From a virus: 62,544 bases of DNA. Positions 21,485 through 29,124 of the stretch are shown one piece after another; the first letter of the stretch is position 1, and every line of letters begins with the position of its first letter. The stretch is from IMG/VR virus record IMGVR_UViG_3300037502_000756, positions 1-62,544 of that record; one strand, 5' to 3'. The notes under the pieces were generated by a model. That model ran no database searches, was not told the origin of the DNA, and was given only the letters and a program-made list of their open reading frames with translations. The translations under genes were made by a program, and so were the position numbers.

Positions 21485-21938
21485 GCGAAATTCTTGCGGC
21501 GTGTTGGTAATGTGGGCCTGCTTCCTATAAACGCGTTTAGCCAGTAAGGAAACGTTCTAGATAACAGGGGTGGATGTTCCTGGATGTTCCAGTTTTTTGG
21601 GATGCTGCAAGTCGTTGTCAGGGCTCAGGATCGGCGTTTTTGACGGTACGGGGTTGTAATTGGGGAAATTAATATGCGGTTTGGAGGGTCCGTGAATCAT
21701 CTGTAATTTGAAATCAAAAATAATTGGTGGGACTTTTGCGATGACGAAATAAAAACACAATAAAAATTCTAAAAACATAGGGTTACTACTACTCTAGGAA
21801 TAATGTTAGTTTTCTCTATTATAAGGAACATTGGAACACGGAGCCCCCGCCCCTGCCAAATCAACGACTTACGCGGTGCCAAAAAAACTAAATAATCGGA
21901 ACACGCCGGAACTTTGGAACACGGGCTCGCCCACTGCC

Positions 21939-21952
21939 GTTTACCAGTAAAC
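21939..21952. promoter_or_regulatory. Palindromic operator (perfect)
   Basis: GTTTACCAGTAAAC, flanked by CC...GC. Paired with an identical site exactly 80 bases to the right; a CAGCGC/GCGCTG hairpin lies between them. Confidence 0.75.
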
Positions 21953-22018
21953 GCCGCTCGCGTGCTGCCAGGGAACGGGTGTCAGCGCAGAGCGCTGCGT
22001 CCTCGATGGGTCGGCTGC

Positions 22019-22032
22019 GTTTACCAGTAAAC
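22019..22032. promoter_or_regulatory. Palindromic operator (perfect)
   Basis: GTTTACCAGTAAAC extended by GC/GC to 18 bases (22017-22034); identical core to the site at 21939. Confidence 0.75.
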
Positions 22033-22075
22033 GCGGTTCGCTACGTGCAATCCGTCCGCGCAGTGTGTGCGTGGG

Positions 22076-22126
22076 CTCGCGTGCCGCTTGTGTCCTCGCG
22101 TGCCGCTTGTGTCCTCGCGTGCCGCC
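22076..22126. repeat. 19-base tandem repeat, about 2.7 copies
   Basis: CTCGCGTGCCGCTTGTGTC at 22076 and 22095, a third truncated copy at 22114, then degenerate CTCGCGTA/CTCGCGTG units to about 22160. Non-coding; adjacent to the operators. Confidence 0.85.
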
Positions 22127-22185
22127 CTGGGTGCCGTGCGTGCTCGCGTACTCGCGTGCTTTTGACACCCGGTCCTTGCGGACAC

Positions 22186-22216
22186 AAAAAAACCCGCAGG
22201 GCGTGAACCCTGCGGG
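22186..22216 (-). terminator. Leftward terminator, second of pair
   Basis: Minus strand CCCGCAGGG-loop-CCCTGCGGG then TTTTTTTG: a 9-bp stem with a U-tract. Backs up the terminator just before it. Confidence 0.88.
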
Positions 22217-22217
22217 C

Positions 22218-22245
22218 ACAAAAAAGCCCCGACTTTCGTCGGGGC
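22218..22245 (-). terminator. Leftward terminator, first of pair
   Basis: Minus strand GCCCCGAC-GAAA-GTCGGGGC then TTTTTTG, directly after the stop of the gene at 22251. Tetraloop GAAA, 8-bp stem. It ends the short 22.25-23.07 kb operon. Confidence 0.92.
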
Positions 22246-22250
22246 TGGTG

Positions 22251-22460
22251 TCAATCGCGGGTCAACTCTAGCACAAGGGATCCAATTTCATCTGCCAGTA
22301 GATACCAACGTTCAATTCTCCGCGCTACTTCCCGAGGGTCGACCGTATCTTGTGTCGTTTGTGTTTCCTTCAAAGCTTCGAAGGCTTTTAGTTCCGCAAA
22401 TTCCCTAGCCGCAAATATCGCAGTCTCAAGCTTGATTTGATTCGAGGTTTTCAACTTCAT
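22251..22460 (-). CDS. Hypothetical 69-residue helical protein
   Basis: From MKLKTSNQIKLETAIFAAREFAELK. Almost entirely helical, with charged heptad-like stretches that may form a coiled coil. No family recognised. It is second in a two-gene operon closed by twin terminators; a perfect 22-base palindrome in the spacer before it may attenuate its expression. Confidence 0.66.
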   Translation of the reverse strand: MKLKTSNQIKLETAIFAAREFAELKAFEALKETQTTQDTVDPREVARRIERWYLLADEIGSLVLELTRD

Positions 22461-22476
22461 GATGCGCTCCAAAGAA

Positions 22477-22498
22477 TGCCCCGGCCTAGGCCGGGGCA
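22477..22498 (-). promoter_or_regulatory. 22-base perfect palindrome / attenuator
   Basis: TGCCCCGGCCTAGGCCGGGGCA between the two genes of the operon, followed on the minus strand by ATTCTTT, a weak U-tract. Probably a partial terminator that lowers expression of the downstream gene. Confidence 0.65.
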
Positions 22499-22505
22499 AG
22501 TGTTA

Positions 22506-23069
22506 TTAGGCCTTGTTCCTTTCGATCAAGGCGAGTATTTTCTGCGCACTATCACGGCAAGCCGTGATGTCATCCAGGGTCCAGGACTTCAAGCCCTGGA
22601 CATTGGCGCACAGTGCGACAAGCGCCAGCTTCCATCCTTGCGGGGTGTTGAGCGACACCCCGTCATTTGTCGCTTTGTCAGTCTTTTCCTTAGCTTTGCG
22701 GCCCGTGTCGCTAAGGCTCGGGAATTCCTCGGGAAACTTTTTGAAAAGTCCGGCCGGGGCGGGAAACCCCGCCCCGCCTTCATCTTCGCAGGCTTCAAGA
22801 GCTTTCCGGGCATCGGCGGCCTTCGCGGCCAGGATGCGCTTCGCGTTAGATGCGTAGCTGGCGCCGTTTGTGAGCGCCGCCAATTCCTTGCCCAGAGCCT
22901 CACCCTCGGCCTTCGCCGTTTCCGTACCCATTGCGGCGAGCCGCAACACTGCAGCAGTGAACCTCTTGCTGAAACCATCCATCTTACCCTTCGCCGCAAT
23001 CGCGCCGGTAGCTGCAGCTACCGCTGCAGCCCGCAGTTCTGCGGGGGTCTTAGGGGTCTTGATAGCCAT
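22506..23069 (-). CDS. Ala/Lys-rich 187-residue protein, first leftward gene
   Basis: MAIKTPKTPAELRAAAVAAATG is followed by long Ala/Lys/Glu helices (about 20-90), a GLFKKFPEEFPS break and a C-terminal helical part with GWKLALVALCANVQGLKSWTLDDI. No domain recognised. It is the promoter-proximal gene of the leftward block, so probably abundant and early. The basic, helical nature allows nucleic-acid binding, but that is a guess. Confidence 0.7.
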   Translation of the reverse strand: MAIKTPKTPAELRAAAVAAATGAIAAKGKMDGFSKRFTAAVLRLAAMGTETAKAEGEALGKELAALTNGASYASNAKRILAAKAADARKALEACEDEGGAGFPAPAGLFKKFPEEFPSLSDTGRKAKEKTDKATNDGVSLNTPQGWKLALVALCANVQGLKSWTLDDITACRDSAQKILALIERNKA

Positions 23070-23119
23070 GATATTACCTCTATCGGGTTACATCGCATCG
23101 GGATTGTTGCGATGGATGA

Positions 23120-23147
23120 ACTATAGCACTTCCACAATTCCCGTCAA
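23120..23147 (-). promoter_or_regulatory. Sigma70 promoter of the leftward operon
   Basis: Minus strand TTGACG (23147-23142), 16-base spacer, TATAGT (23125-23120); both hexamers match 5 of 6. An operator palindrome begins 3 bases upstream of the -35, the position of an activator site. Confidence 0.8.
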
Positions 23148-23150
23148 CAT

Positions 23151-23164
23151 CTTTACCGGTAAAC
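23151..23164. promoter_or_regulatory. Palindromic operator candidate
   Basis: CTTTACCGGTAAAC, one change from GTTTAC-NN-GTAAAC, adjoining the -35 of the 23120-23147 promoter. This is the clearest link between the palindrome and a promoter. Confidence 0.68.
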
Positions 23165-23238
23165 CAGACCCACCGTCCCCCCACCCCCCGCTGTGGCTTT
23201 GGAGTCCCGCCCGCTCGCTACGCTGTATTCGACACCCA

Positions 23239-23334
23239 CGATGACCACGCTAAAAACGGCGACGCACTTTAAGAACGACATAACGGCGATGACCACGCTA
23301 AAAACGGCGACGCACTTTAAAAGTTACATAACGG
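23239..23334. repeat. 48-bp tandem repeat, 2 copies
   Basis: 23239-23286 and 23287-23334 agree at 44 of 48 positions. Each begins CGATGACCACGCTAAAAACG and ends with CATAACGG. No gene overlaps. Located in the divergent control region. Confidence 0.92.
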
Positions 23335-23435
23335 CGACACAATAAAAGTACCCCCGGGGGGCACTAAATCCCCAGTGCCCAGACGAAGTCCGCTATAGGA
23401 AACACCCCCCGTCGATGGTACCTAAAGTACCCGCC

Positions 23436-23503
23436 GTGCTATGGAACCAAAATGGACAGCGAAGCGGCCTGTGCTATGGAACCAAAATGGGTAGCGAAGC
23501 GGC
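23436..23503. repeat. 33-bp direct repeat, period 35, 2 copies
   Basis: 23436-23468 and 23471-23503 agree at 31 of 33 positions (GTGCTATGGAACCAAAATGG then AGCGAAGCGGC). The second copy ends 4 bases before the -35 of the rightward promoter, so these may be activator or repressor sites for the late operon. Confidence 0.9.
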
Positions 23504-23506
23504 AGG

Positions 23507-23536
23507 TTGACACGAAGACCGCCCGTGCGGTACAGT
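23507..23536 (+). promoter_or_regulatory. Sigma70-like promoter of the rightward block
   Basis: TTGACA at 23507-23512, 18-base spacer, TACAGT at 23531-23536. Transcription would begin near 23543, just ahead of the small terminase gene. No phage RNA polymerase gene is present, so host polymerase must read it. Confidence 0.72.
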
Positions 23537-23559
23537 AGTTTTACGCCCAGGTGCGGCGC

Positions 23560-24171
23560 ATGGAAGCCACCATGATCGAAGCTGAAGTCGAAGACTTCGT
23601 CCCATTGCCTACGGGCGGAGGTTCCCGGAGCCTGTCGTACAACGAACTGAGGGCCCGTGCCCAGGCAGCGTGCAACACCGCTGGGATCTTGATTGCCGAA
23701 GGGTACGAAGACGAGCCGCCTGACCCGGACGAGGTGCGCAAAGCCGCTCGAAACACGCTGCGTGCGGCCAACAGGACTGATCCCGTGCCGAAGGAAGCCA
23801 GCGCCGCGCTGGAGACCCCGGAGGGTGCCTATCACGTCAATGCGATCCTGACCCAGTACGACATGGATGTGGTGCGCGATGCCAAGCGCCTGCGCCACTA
23901 CGTGACCAATAGGCTGGTCTTGGAGACTGAGAACCCAGACCCCCGCATCAGGATGAAGGCCCTTGAGTTGCTCGGGAAGGTCAGCGACGTGGGTCTGTTC
24001 ACCGAGCGCACCGAGATCACCGTCAACAACCGCTCGACAGTCGATCTTGAGAACTCCCTGCGCGACAAGTTGCGCAGGCTCATGGGTACTGGGGACGCCG
24101 AGGAGGCGGTCGTGCTGGCTCCGCCCATCGACCTTGTGACGCCCATTGATGTGAACGCCGTTTTGGGTTGA
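23560..24171 (+). CDS. Terminase small subunit (probable)
   Basis: 203 residues from the ATG at 23560; GTG at 23551 or ATG at 23572 are alternatives. It is acidic and helical, with RLRHYVTNRLVLETENPDPRIRMKALELLGKVSD followed by VGLFTER, the pattern seen in small terminase proteins of related podoviruses. It would recognise phage DNA and recruit the large subunit. It stands directly before the large terminase, 3 bases apart, and is the first gene after the rightward promoter. Confidence 0.8.
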   Translation: MEATMIEAEVEDFVPLPTGGGSRSLSYNELRARAQAACNTAGILIAEGYEDEPPDPDEVRKAARNTLRAANRTDPVPKEASAALETPEGAYHVNAILTQYDMDVVRDAKRLRHYVTNRLVLETENPDPRIRMKALELLGKVSDVGLFTERTEITVNNRSTVDLENSLRDKLRRLMGTGDAEEAVVLAPPIDLVTPIDVNAVLG

Positions 24172-24174
24172 CAT

Positions 24175-25701
24175 GTGTTGACCGACGCCGAACTCCAGTT
24201 CGCCTTGGCGAACATCAACAAGCTGACAACCACTGAGCAGGAACGGTTATTGGCGGTGCTAGAAGAGTTGGAGCGGCGAAAGTACGCAAAACGGTGCCAA
24301 GACGACCTGCTGACCTTCTGTCAGCACATGGACCCGACGTATATCGTCGCGGCTCATCATAAAAGACTAGCGGAGCTGTTGACAAACATAGCCTATGGCC
24401 TTAAAGACCGCATCGCGGTGTCAATTCCCCCTCGACACGGTAAGTCCCATCTCATCAGCACGTTGTTTCCAGCGTGGTTTTTGGGCAAATTCCCTAATAA
24501 GAAGGTGCTGATGGTCTCGCACACCGGCGATCTCGCCGTCGATTTTGGTCGAAAAGTGCGAAATATCATTGCAGACCCCCGCTATAAGTCCGTTTTCCCC
24601 GCCATTACCCTTGCACAAGACTCAAAAAGTGCTGGAAGGTGGTCAACTAACGCTGGTGGTGAGTATTTTGCCACTGGTGTCGGTGCCGCCCTCGCTGGTC
24701 GCGGTGCTGACCTGCTTTTAGTCGATGATCCGCACTCAGAACAAGACCTTTTGGCGGGAAATTTTGAGGAATTAGAGAAGACCTATCAATGGTTCGCTTT
24801 TGGCGCAAGAACTCGCCTCATGTCAGGGGGCAGAATCGCCGTTGTTCACACCCGCTGGCACCAGGATGACCTCATCGGACACTTAATCAAGGACGGTGCC
24901 AACAATCCCAAGGCAGATCAGTACGAAGTTTTTGAATTCCCCGCCATTCTTGACACCAATTCAGGGCCAAAAGCCCTCTGGCCGGAAAAGTTTGATCTTG
25001 ACGCCCTGGAGCGCACCAAAGCGTCTATGCCGCTGTTCCAGTGGAACGCGCAATATATGCAGAACCCGACAGGGGAGCAGGGTGCAATCATTCAACGGGA
25101 CTGGTGGAAGCCTTGGAAGCAAGAGAACCCACCGCAGTGCGACTTCATCATCATGACGCTGGACGCAGCGGCAGAGAAAAGCACCCGTGCTGACTTCACG
25201 TCGCTCTTGACTTGGGGCATTTTCAGCGATGACAATCTCACCAATGGTGAGCCGCACATCATCCTCATGAACGCTATCAACGTGCGCGTCGAGTTTCCCG
25301 AGTTGAAAGACCTCGCCATCCGCGAGTATCACGAGTGGGAGCCGGAAGCGTTCATCGTTGAGAAGAAGTCCAGTGGCACGCCCCTGTACCAAGAGTTGCG
25401 CCGCATGGGCATCCCCGTGCAAGAATTCACGCCTCACCGTGGCACCGGGGACAAGGTTGCTCGCCTGAGCGCCGTAGCTGACATCATCCGCAGCGGCATG
25501 GTATGGTACCCCGAGGGGCGACGGTGGGCTGAAGAGGTGATTGAGCAGTGCGTAGCGTTCCCGTTCGGCTCCCACGACGACATGGTTGACTGTACCTCGA
25601 TGGCTCTTGCACGCTTCCGTCAAGGGGGCTTTATCAGCCTGTCCTCCGACCTGCGAGACCCTGACATTTTCAACCGCCCACGCCGTGTGGCGTACTACTG
25701 A
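24175..25701 (+). CDS. terL: Terminase large subunit
   Basis: 508 residues. ATPase: Walker A PPRHGKSH (85-92), Walker B LLLVDD with D184-D185, coupling motif TRWHQDD. Nuclease (RNase H fold): D330 in IMTLDAAAEKS, and the C-terminal acidic pair in SHDDMVD (D468/D469, D472). It pumps DNA into the prohead and cuts the concatemer. The start is GTG at 24175, 3 bases after the previous stop; an ATG 2 bases earlier is out of frame. Compact terminase with a complete nuclease, typical of podoviruses. Confidence 0.97.
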   Translation: MLTDAELQFALANINKLTTTEQERLLAVLEELERRKYAKRCQDDLLTFCQHMDPTYIVAAHHKRLAELLTNIAYGLKDRIAVSIPPRHGKSHLISTLFPAWFLGKFPNKKVLMVSHTGDLAVDFGRKVRNIIADPRYKSVFPAITLAQDSKSAGRWSTNAGGEYFATGVGAALAGRGADLLLVDDPHSEQDLLAGNFEELEKTYQWFAFGARTRLMSGGRIAVVHTRWHQDDLIGHLIKDGANNPKADQYEVFEFPAILDTNSGPKALWPEKFDLDALERTKASMPLFQWNAQYMQNPTGEQGAIIQRDWWKPWKQENPPQCDFIIMTLDAAAEKSTRADFTSLLTWGIFSDDNLTNGEPHIILMNAINVRVEFPELKDLAIREYHEWEPEAFIVEKKSSGTPLYQELRRMGIPVQEFTPHRGTGDKVARLSAVADIIRSGMVWYPEGRRWAEEVIEQCVAFPFGSHDDMVDCTSMALARFRQGGFISLSSDLRDPDIFNRPRRVAYY

Positions 25702-25710
25702 GCCAACACC

Positions 25711-25989
25711 ATGCCTATCACCACCAAATTCATGGGGAAGAACCAGCTAGTTGACCGGCTCGCCGCTCAGCTCAGCGCCAGTGGGATGCAGGGTGATGCC
25801 CGCGAAGCGGCGGTGAACATCCTTCAGAAGCGTGGGCACATGGACGAGAAGGGCAACCTGACCGCCGCAGGCCGTGCGCGTGACAACATGACCGCAGAAG
25901 AGCGTGCCATCGACCGTGCCAAGAAGGCCAGTCCTGGCGGCAAATTCGTGTACAACCCCAAGACCAACCGTGCGACGAAACGTCGCTGA
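25711..25989 (+). CDS. Conserved small protein between terminase and portal
   Basis: 92 residues, basic. ITTKFMGKNQLVDRLAAQL at the start and GGKFVYNPKTNRATKRR at the end are hallmarks of a small protein placed beside terminase or portal in many podoviruses. A role in packaging or head assembly is inferred from position. No catalytic residue visible. Confidence 0.78.
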   Translation: MPITTKFMGKNQLVDRLAAQLSASGMQGDAREAAVNILQKRGHMDEKGNLTAAGRARDNMTAEERAIDRAKKASPGGKFVYNPKTNRATKRR

Positions 25990-26013
25990 CCCCTAACACC
26001 CCCGGAGCCCATC

Positions 26014-28470
26014 ATGGCGACAAATATCGACAAAGCGTTGTACTCGACGGGCCTGCCGCCTGTACCGGGGCTGGAGGCACCAGAGGTGCCCGACATTGAG
26101 ATCGAGATCGAGAATCCCGACAGTGTCACTGTCGGTGCCGATGGTCTTGAGATCACTCTCACCCCGGGCGATGATGATCTTGACGAAGGGTTCGAGGCTA
26201 ACCTTGCCGACACCCTTGACGAGGGTACGCTTGAGGAGATTTCAGGCAACTTGTTGGGCGACTACGACAACGACATTAGCAGTCGGAAGGACTGGGAAGA
26301 GACCTACGCTGATGGTCTGAAGCTCCTGGGGCTGAAGTATGAAGAGCGCACTGAGCCGTGGTCTGGTGCCTGTGGCGTCTTCTCGCCCATCCTCACTGAA
26401 GCGGTGGTGCGCTTCCAGAGCGAGGCCATCATGGAGTCGTTCCCGGCGCAAGGCCCGGTGAAGACCAACATCATTGGAAAGCATACTCGACAGAAAGAAG
26501 ACGCTGCAGCGCGGGTGCAGGCGGATATGAACTACCAGTTGACGGAAGTCATGGTGGAGTACCGCCCTGAGCATGAGAAGATGCTCTGGAACCTGCCAAT
26601 CTCCGGTTCTGCCTTCAAAAAGGTCTACTTCGACCCCAACCTTGACCGTCAGATCTCGACCTTTATCCCCGCCGAGGACGTTGTCCTGCCATACGGCACC
26701 TCGGAGCTAGCCTCGTGCCCGCGCATCACGCACCGGATGAGGAAGACCAAGAACGACATCCTGCGCCTCCAACACGCTGGGTTCTACCGCGACATCGACA
26801 TCGGTGAGCCCAACAAGAACGTTGATGAGATTCAAAAGCGCAAGGATGAGGAGACGGGGTTCGCCGCTACCCATGATGATCGGTTCCTACTGCTGGAAAT
26901 GCACGTCGAGCTGAGCATTCCGGGCGATGAGCACAAGGACAAGGACGGTAACCCCACCGCCATCGAGCGGCCCTACGTCGTCACCGTGATCAAGGACACG
27001 GGTGCGGTGCTTGCCATTCGGCGGAACTGGCTTGAGGATGATCTCACCTACCAGCCGCGTCAGCACTTCGTGCACTACCAGTACATCCCAGGCTTCGGGG
27101 CCTACGGGTTCGGGCTGATCCATCTCATCGGGGGCGCGGCCAAGAGCGCCACGAGCCTGACTCGCCAGCTTGTCGATGCGGGGACTCTGAGTAACCTCCC
27201 GGGAGGGCTGAAGGCCCGGGGGTTGAGAATCAAAGGCGACGACACTCCCATCGCGCCGGGGGAGTTCAGGGACGTGGACGTGACTTCAGGCACGGTGCGG
27301 GACAACATCATGCCCCTGCCCTACAAGGAGCCGTCTCAGACGCTCCTGGGGCTGCTGAATGGCATCGTGGAGGAGGCTCGACGGTTCGCCGCCACGGCGG
27401 ACATGAAGGTCAGCGACATGTCGGCCCAGGCCCCGGTGGGCACCACCCTGGCGCTGCTGGAGCGCCAACTCAAGATCATGTCGGCGGTGCAGGCGCGGCT
27501 GCACTTCTCGATGAAGCAGGAGCTGAAGCTCCTGAAGGCGATCATCGCGGACTTCGCCCCGGAGAGCTACGACTACGAGCCCGACACGGCGGTGCCGCGT
27601 GCGCGGCGCAGCGACTACTCCCTGGTAGAGGTGATCCCGGTCAGTGATCCGAACGCCGCCACGATGAGCCAGCGGGTGGTGCAGTACCAAGCTGCGCTGC
27701 AGCTTTCGACCCAGGCTCCGCAGATCTACAACCTGCCACGACTCCACCGCCAGATGTTGGAGGTGCTGGGGATCAAGAACGCGGACAAGATCGTGGAGCT
27801 ACCCGAGGACAAACGCCCGGAAGACCCCATCACCGAGAACATGGCCGTGCTGCGTGGCAAGCCCGTCAAGGCGTTCGCGTACCAAGACCACGAGGCGCAC
27901 CTCGCCGCGCATCAGGCGTTCATGCAAGATCCGAAGGTCATGATGGCTATCGGTCAGAACCCGATGGCGCAGCAGATGATGGCTGCGCTCATGGCCCACA
28001 TCGCGGAGCACGCTGGGTTCTCGTACCGGGCACAGGTGGAGATGTCGCTGGGGGTGCCGCTGCCCGCGCTGGACGAGGATGAGACCGCGCCAATCTCGCC
28101 CGAGGACGAGAAGGCCCTTGCCCCGCTGCTGGCCGCTGCCGCGCAACGCACGCTGGTGATGAACCAAGCCCAGGCGGCGCAGCAAGCCGCTCAACAGCAG
28201 GCTCAGAACCCTGAGCTTCAGATTGCCCAGGCAGAGCTACAACTCAAGGAGCGCGACAGTCAGCGGAAGGCTCAGAACGACCAGATGGACTACCAAGTGG
28301 CGATGGAGCGCCTGAGGCTCGACCGCGAACGCCTCATGTCGGAGAACCAGAAGGCCACCATCAAGACTGTCGTTGACAAACAAAACAAGGATGCGGATCG
28401 CGCCGTCAAAGTGTTCACTGCCTCACGCCCACGCCCTGTACCTAACCGCAACGGCAACCCTGGGAGCTAA
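26014..28470 (+). CDS. Portal protein (head-tail connector)
   Basis: 818 residues. An acidic N-terminus (1-85) leads to the core with SRKDWEETYADGLKLLG and LYEERTEPWSGACG-like segments, GSAFKKVYFDPNLDR, and a long conserved stretch to about 690. The last 130 residues are Gln/Ala-rich and coiled-coil (AQAAQQAAQQQAQNPELQ...). It resembles the large P22/N4-type portal family with a C-terminal barrel-like helical extension. It forms the dodecameric DNA gate at one capsid vertex, and its position right after terminase supports this. Confidence 0.93.
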   Translation: MATNIDKALYSTGLPPVPGLEAPEVPDIEIEIENPDSVTVGADGLEITLTPGDDDLDEGFEANLADTLDEGTLEEISGNLLGDYDNDISSRKDWEETYADGLKLLGLKYEERTEPWSGACGVFSPILTEAVVRFQSEAIMESFPAQGPVKTNIIGKHTRQKEDAAARVQADMNYQLTEVMVEYRPEHEKMLWNLPISGSAFKKVYFDPNLDRQISTFIPAEDVVLPYGTSELASCPRITHRMRKTKNDILRLQHAGFYRDIDIGEPNKNVDEIQKRKDEETGFAATHDDRFLLLEMHVELSIPGDEHKDKDGNPTAIERPYVVTVIKDTGAVLAIRRNWLEDDLTYQPRQHFVHYQYIPGFGAYGFGLIHLIGGAAKSATSLTRQLVDAGTLSNLPGGLKARGLRIKGDDTPIAPGEFRDVDVTSGTVRDNIMPLPYKEPSQTLLGLLNGIVEEARRFAATADMKVSDMSAQAPVGTTLALLERQLKIMSAVQARLHFSMKQELKLLKAIIADFAPESYDYEPDTAVPRARRSDYSLVEVIPVSDPNAATMSQRVVQYQAALQLSTQAPQIYNLPRLHRQMLEVLGIKNADKIVELPEDKRPEDPITENMAVLRGKPVKAFAYQDHEAHLAAHQAFMQDPKVMMAIGQNPMAQQMMAALMAHIAEHAGFSYRAQVEMSLGVPLPALDEDETAPISPEDEKALAPLLAAAAQRTLVMNQAQAAQQAAQQQAQNPELQIAQAELQLKERDSQRKAQNDQMDYQVAMERLRLDRERLMSENQKATIKTVVDKQNKDADRAVKVFTASRPRPVPNRNGNPGS

Positions 28471-28473
28471 AAC

Positions 28474-28668
28474 ATGGACGAGAAGATCCTGATGGTGCTG
28501 CGCACCAAGATCCGCGAGCAACTCAACAACATGGCCGACAACATCGCCGGAGGCTCCGCCAAAGACTTTGGTGAGTACCGCTACGCTTGTGGCGTCATCC
28601 ACGGCTTAACACTTGCCGAGCGCGAACTCCTCGACCTCATTGAGGTCGCCAAACGCAACGACGATTAA
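28474..28668 (+). CDS. Conserved small protein after portal
   Basis: 64 residues, two helices: MDEKILMVLRTKIREQLNNMAD, then YACGVIHGLTLAERELLDL. I recognise the YxxGxIxGLxxAExxLxDL pattern from short phage head genes of unknown role. Starts 3 bases after the portal stop. Confidence 0.72.
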   Translation: MDEKILMVLRTKIREQLNNMADNIAGGSAKDFGEYRYACGVIHGLTLAERELLDLIEVAKRNDD

Positions 28669-28677
28669 CCCCCAACC

Positions 28678-28752
28678 CCGGGTCTTCGACCCGGACCACA
28701 CGCCGTGGTGCTCGGGCAAGCCACGGTGCCAACTTGCCCGCAAGAGAGAACC
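28678..28752 (+). promoter_or_regulatory. Two leader hairpins before the GroES-like gene
   Basis: CCGGGTC-TTC-GACCCGG (28678-28694) and GGGCAA/TTGCCC (from about 28714) lie in the gap after the small gene. The first follows CCCCCAACCC and precedes ACCACA, the same design as the leftward hairpin spacers, but on the plus strand. Confidence 0.6.
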
Positions 28753-29124
28753 ATGATTGATGAAGTCAATGACACCTTCGACGCCGAAAAGGCTCACCAA
28801 CTGCCTGAACCCTCGGGCTACAAGCTCCTGTGTGCCCTCCCGGAGGTGGAGGACAAATACGAGAGCGGCATCCTGAAGGCGGACACGACCGTTCGTGTCG
28901 AGGAGCACAGCACCGTGGTGCTGTTCGTGCTCAAGGCGGGCCCCCAAGCCTATGGCGACGTGGACAAGTTCCCCAGTGGCCCCTGGTGCAAAGAAGGCGA
29001 TTTCGTCATCACCCGCGCCTACGCGGGCACGCGCTTCAAGATTCACGGTCGTGAGTTCCGTCTGATCAACGACGATCAGGTGGAGGCTGTGGTGCAAGAC
29101 CCTCGTGGGATCACGCGAGCATGA
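28753..29124 (+). CDS. GroES-like co-chaperonin
   Basis: 123 residues from MIDEVNDTFDAEKAHQ. It contains GYKLLCALPEVEDKYESGI, EEHSTVVLFVLKAGPQAYGD, CKEGDFVITRAYAGTRFKI and FRLINDDQVEAVV. The order (N-terminal strand, mobile-loop region, V-x-x-x-G-x-x-A, GD-x-V, Y-A-G-T, final strand) is that of Cpn10/GroES. Phage GroES replacements such as T4 gp31 refit host GroEL to fold the capsid protein, and the gene lies in the capsid region. The mobile loop around ESGILKADT is shorter than in T4 gp31. Confidence 0.85.
   Translation: MIDEVNDTFDAEKAHQLPEPSGYKLLCALPEVEDKYESGILKADTTVRVEEHSTVVLFVLKAGPQAYGDVDKFPSGPWCKEGDFVITRAYAGTRFKIHGREFRLINDDQVEAVVQDPRGITRA

Larger units (their letters stand above)
21485..22185. 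other. Gene-free AT-rich / repeat-rich region
   Basis: No supported gene. 21550-21840 is strikingly AT-rich against a GC-rich genome. GGAACA occurs at 21825, 21833, 21898 and 21916, and its reverse complement inside a direct repeat TGGATGTTCC x2 (21571-21590); TTGGAACACGG occurs twice. The right half holds two perfect operators and 19-base tandem repeats. Composition and iterons fit a replication origin or an early control region. Confidence 0.55.
23070..23559. other. Divergent control region between the two blocks
   Basis: About 490 bases with no gene. From left to right: leftward promoter, operator palindrome, C-rich stretch, two 48-bp repeats, inverted repeat GGTAC/GTACC near 23420, two 33-bp repeats, rightward promoter. 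This organisation is that of a central early/late switch. Confidence 0.8.

Noticed and set aside
21818-21823. TATAAT-like sequence in the AT-rich block as a promoter
   Set aside because: No acceptable -35 at 16-18 bases, and no gene directly downstream; expected by chance in AT-rich DNA.
22076-22126. Tandem 19-base repeats as a CRISPR array
   Set aside because: Copies are contiguous, without unique spacers of regular size.
23239-23503. 48-bp and 33-bp repeats as CRISPR or mobile element ends
   Set aside because: Only two copies each, adjacent and without spacers or a transposase; better seen as regulatory sites.
23422-24174. Minus-strand frame covering the late promoter and small terminase
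   Set aside because: It would run through the 33-bp repeats and the promoter, opposite to a well-placed terminase gene.
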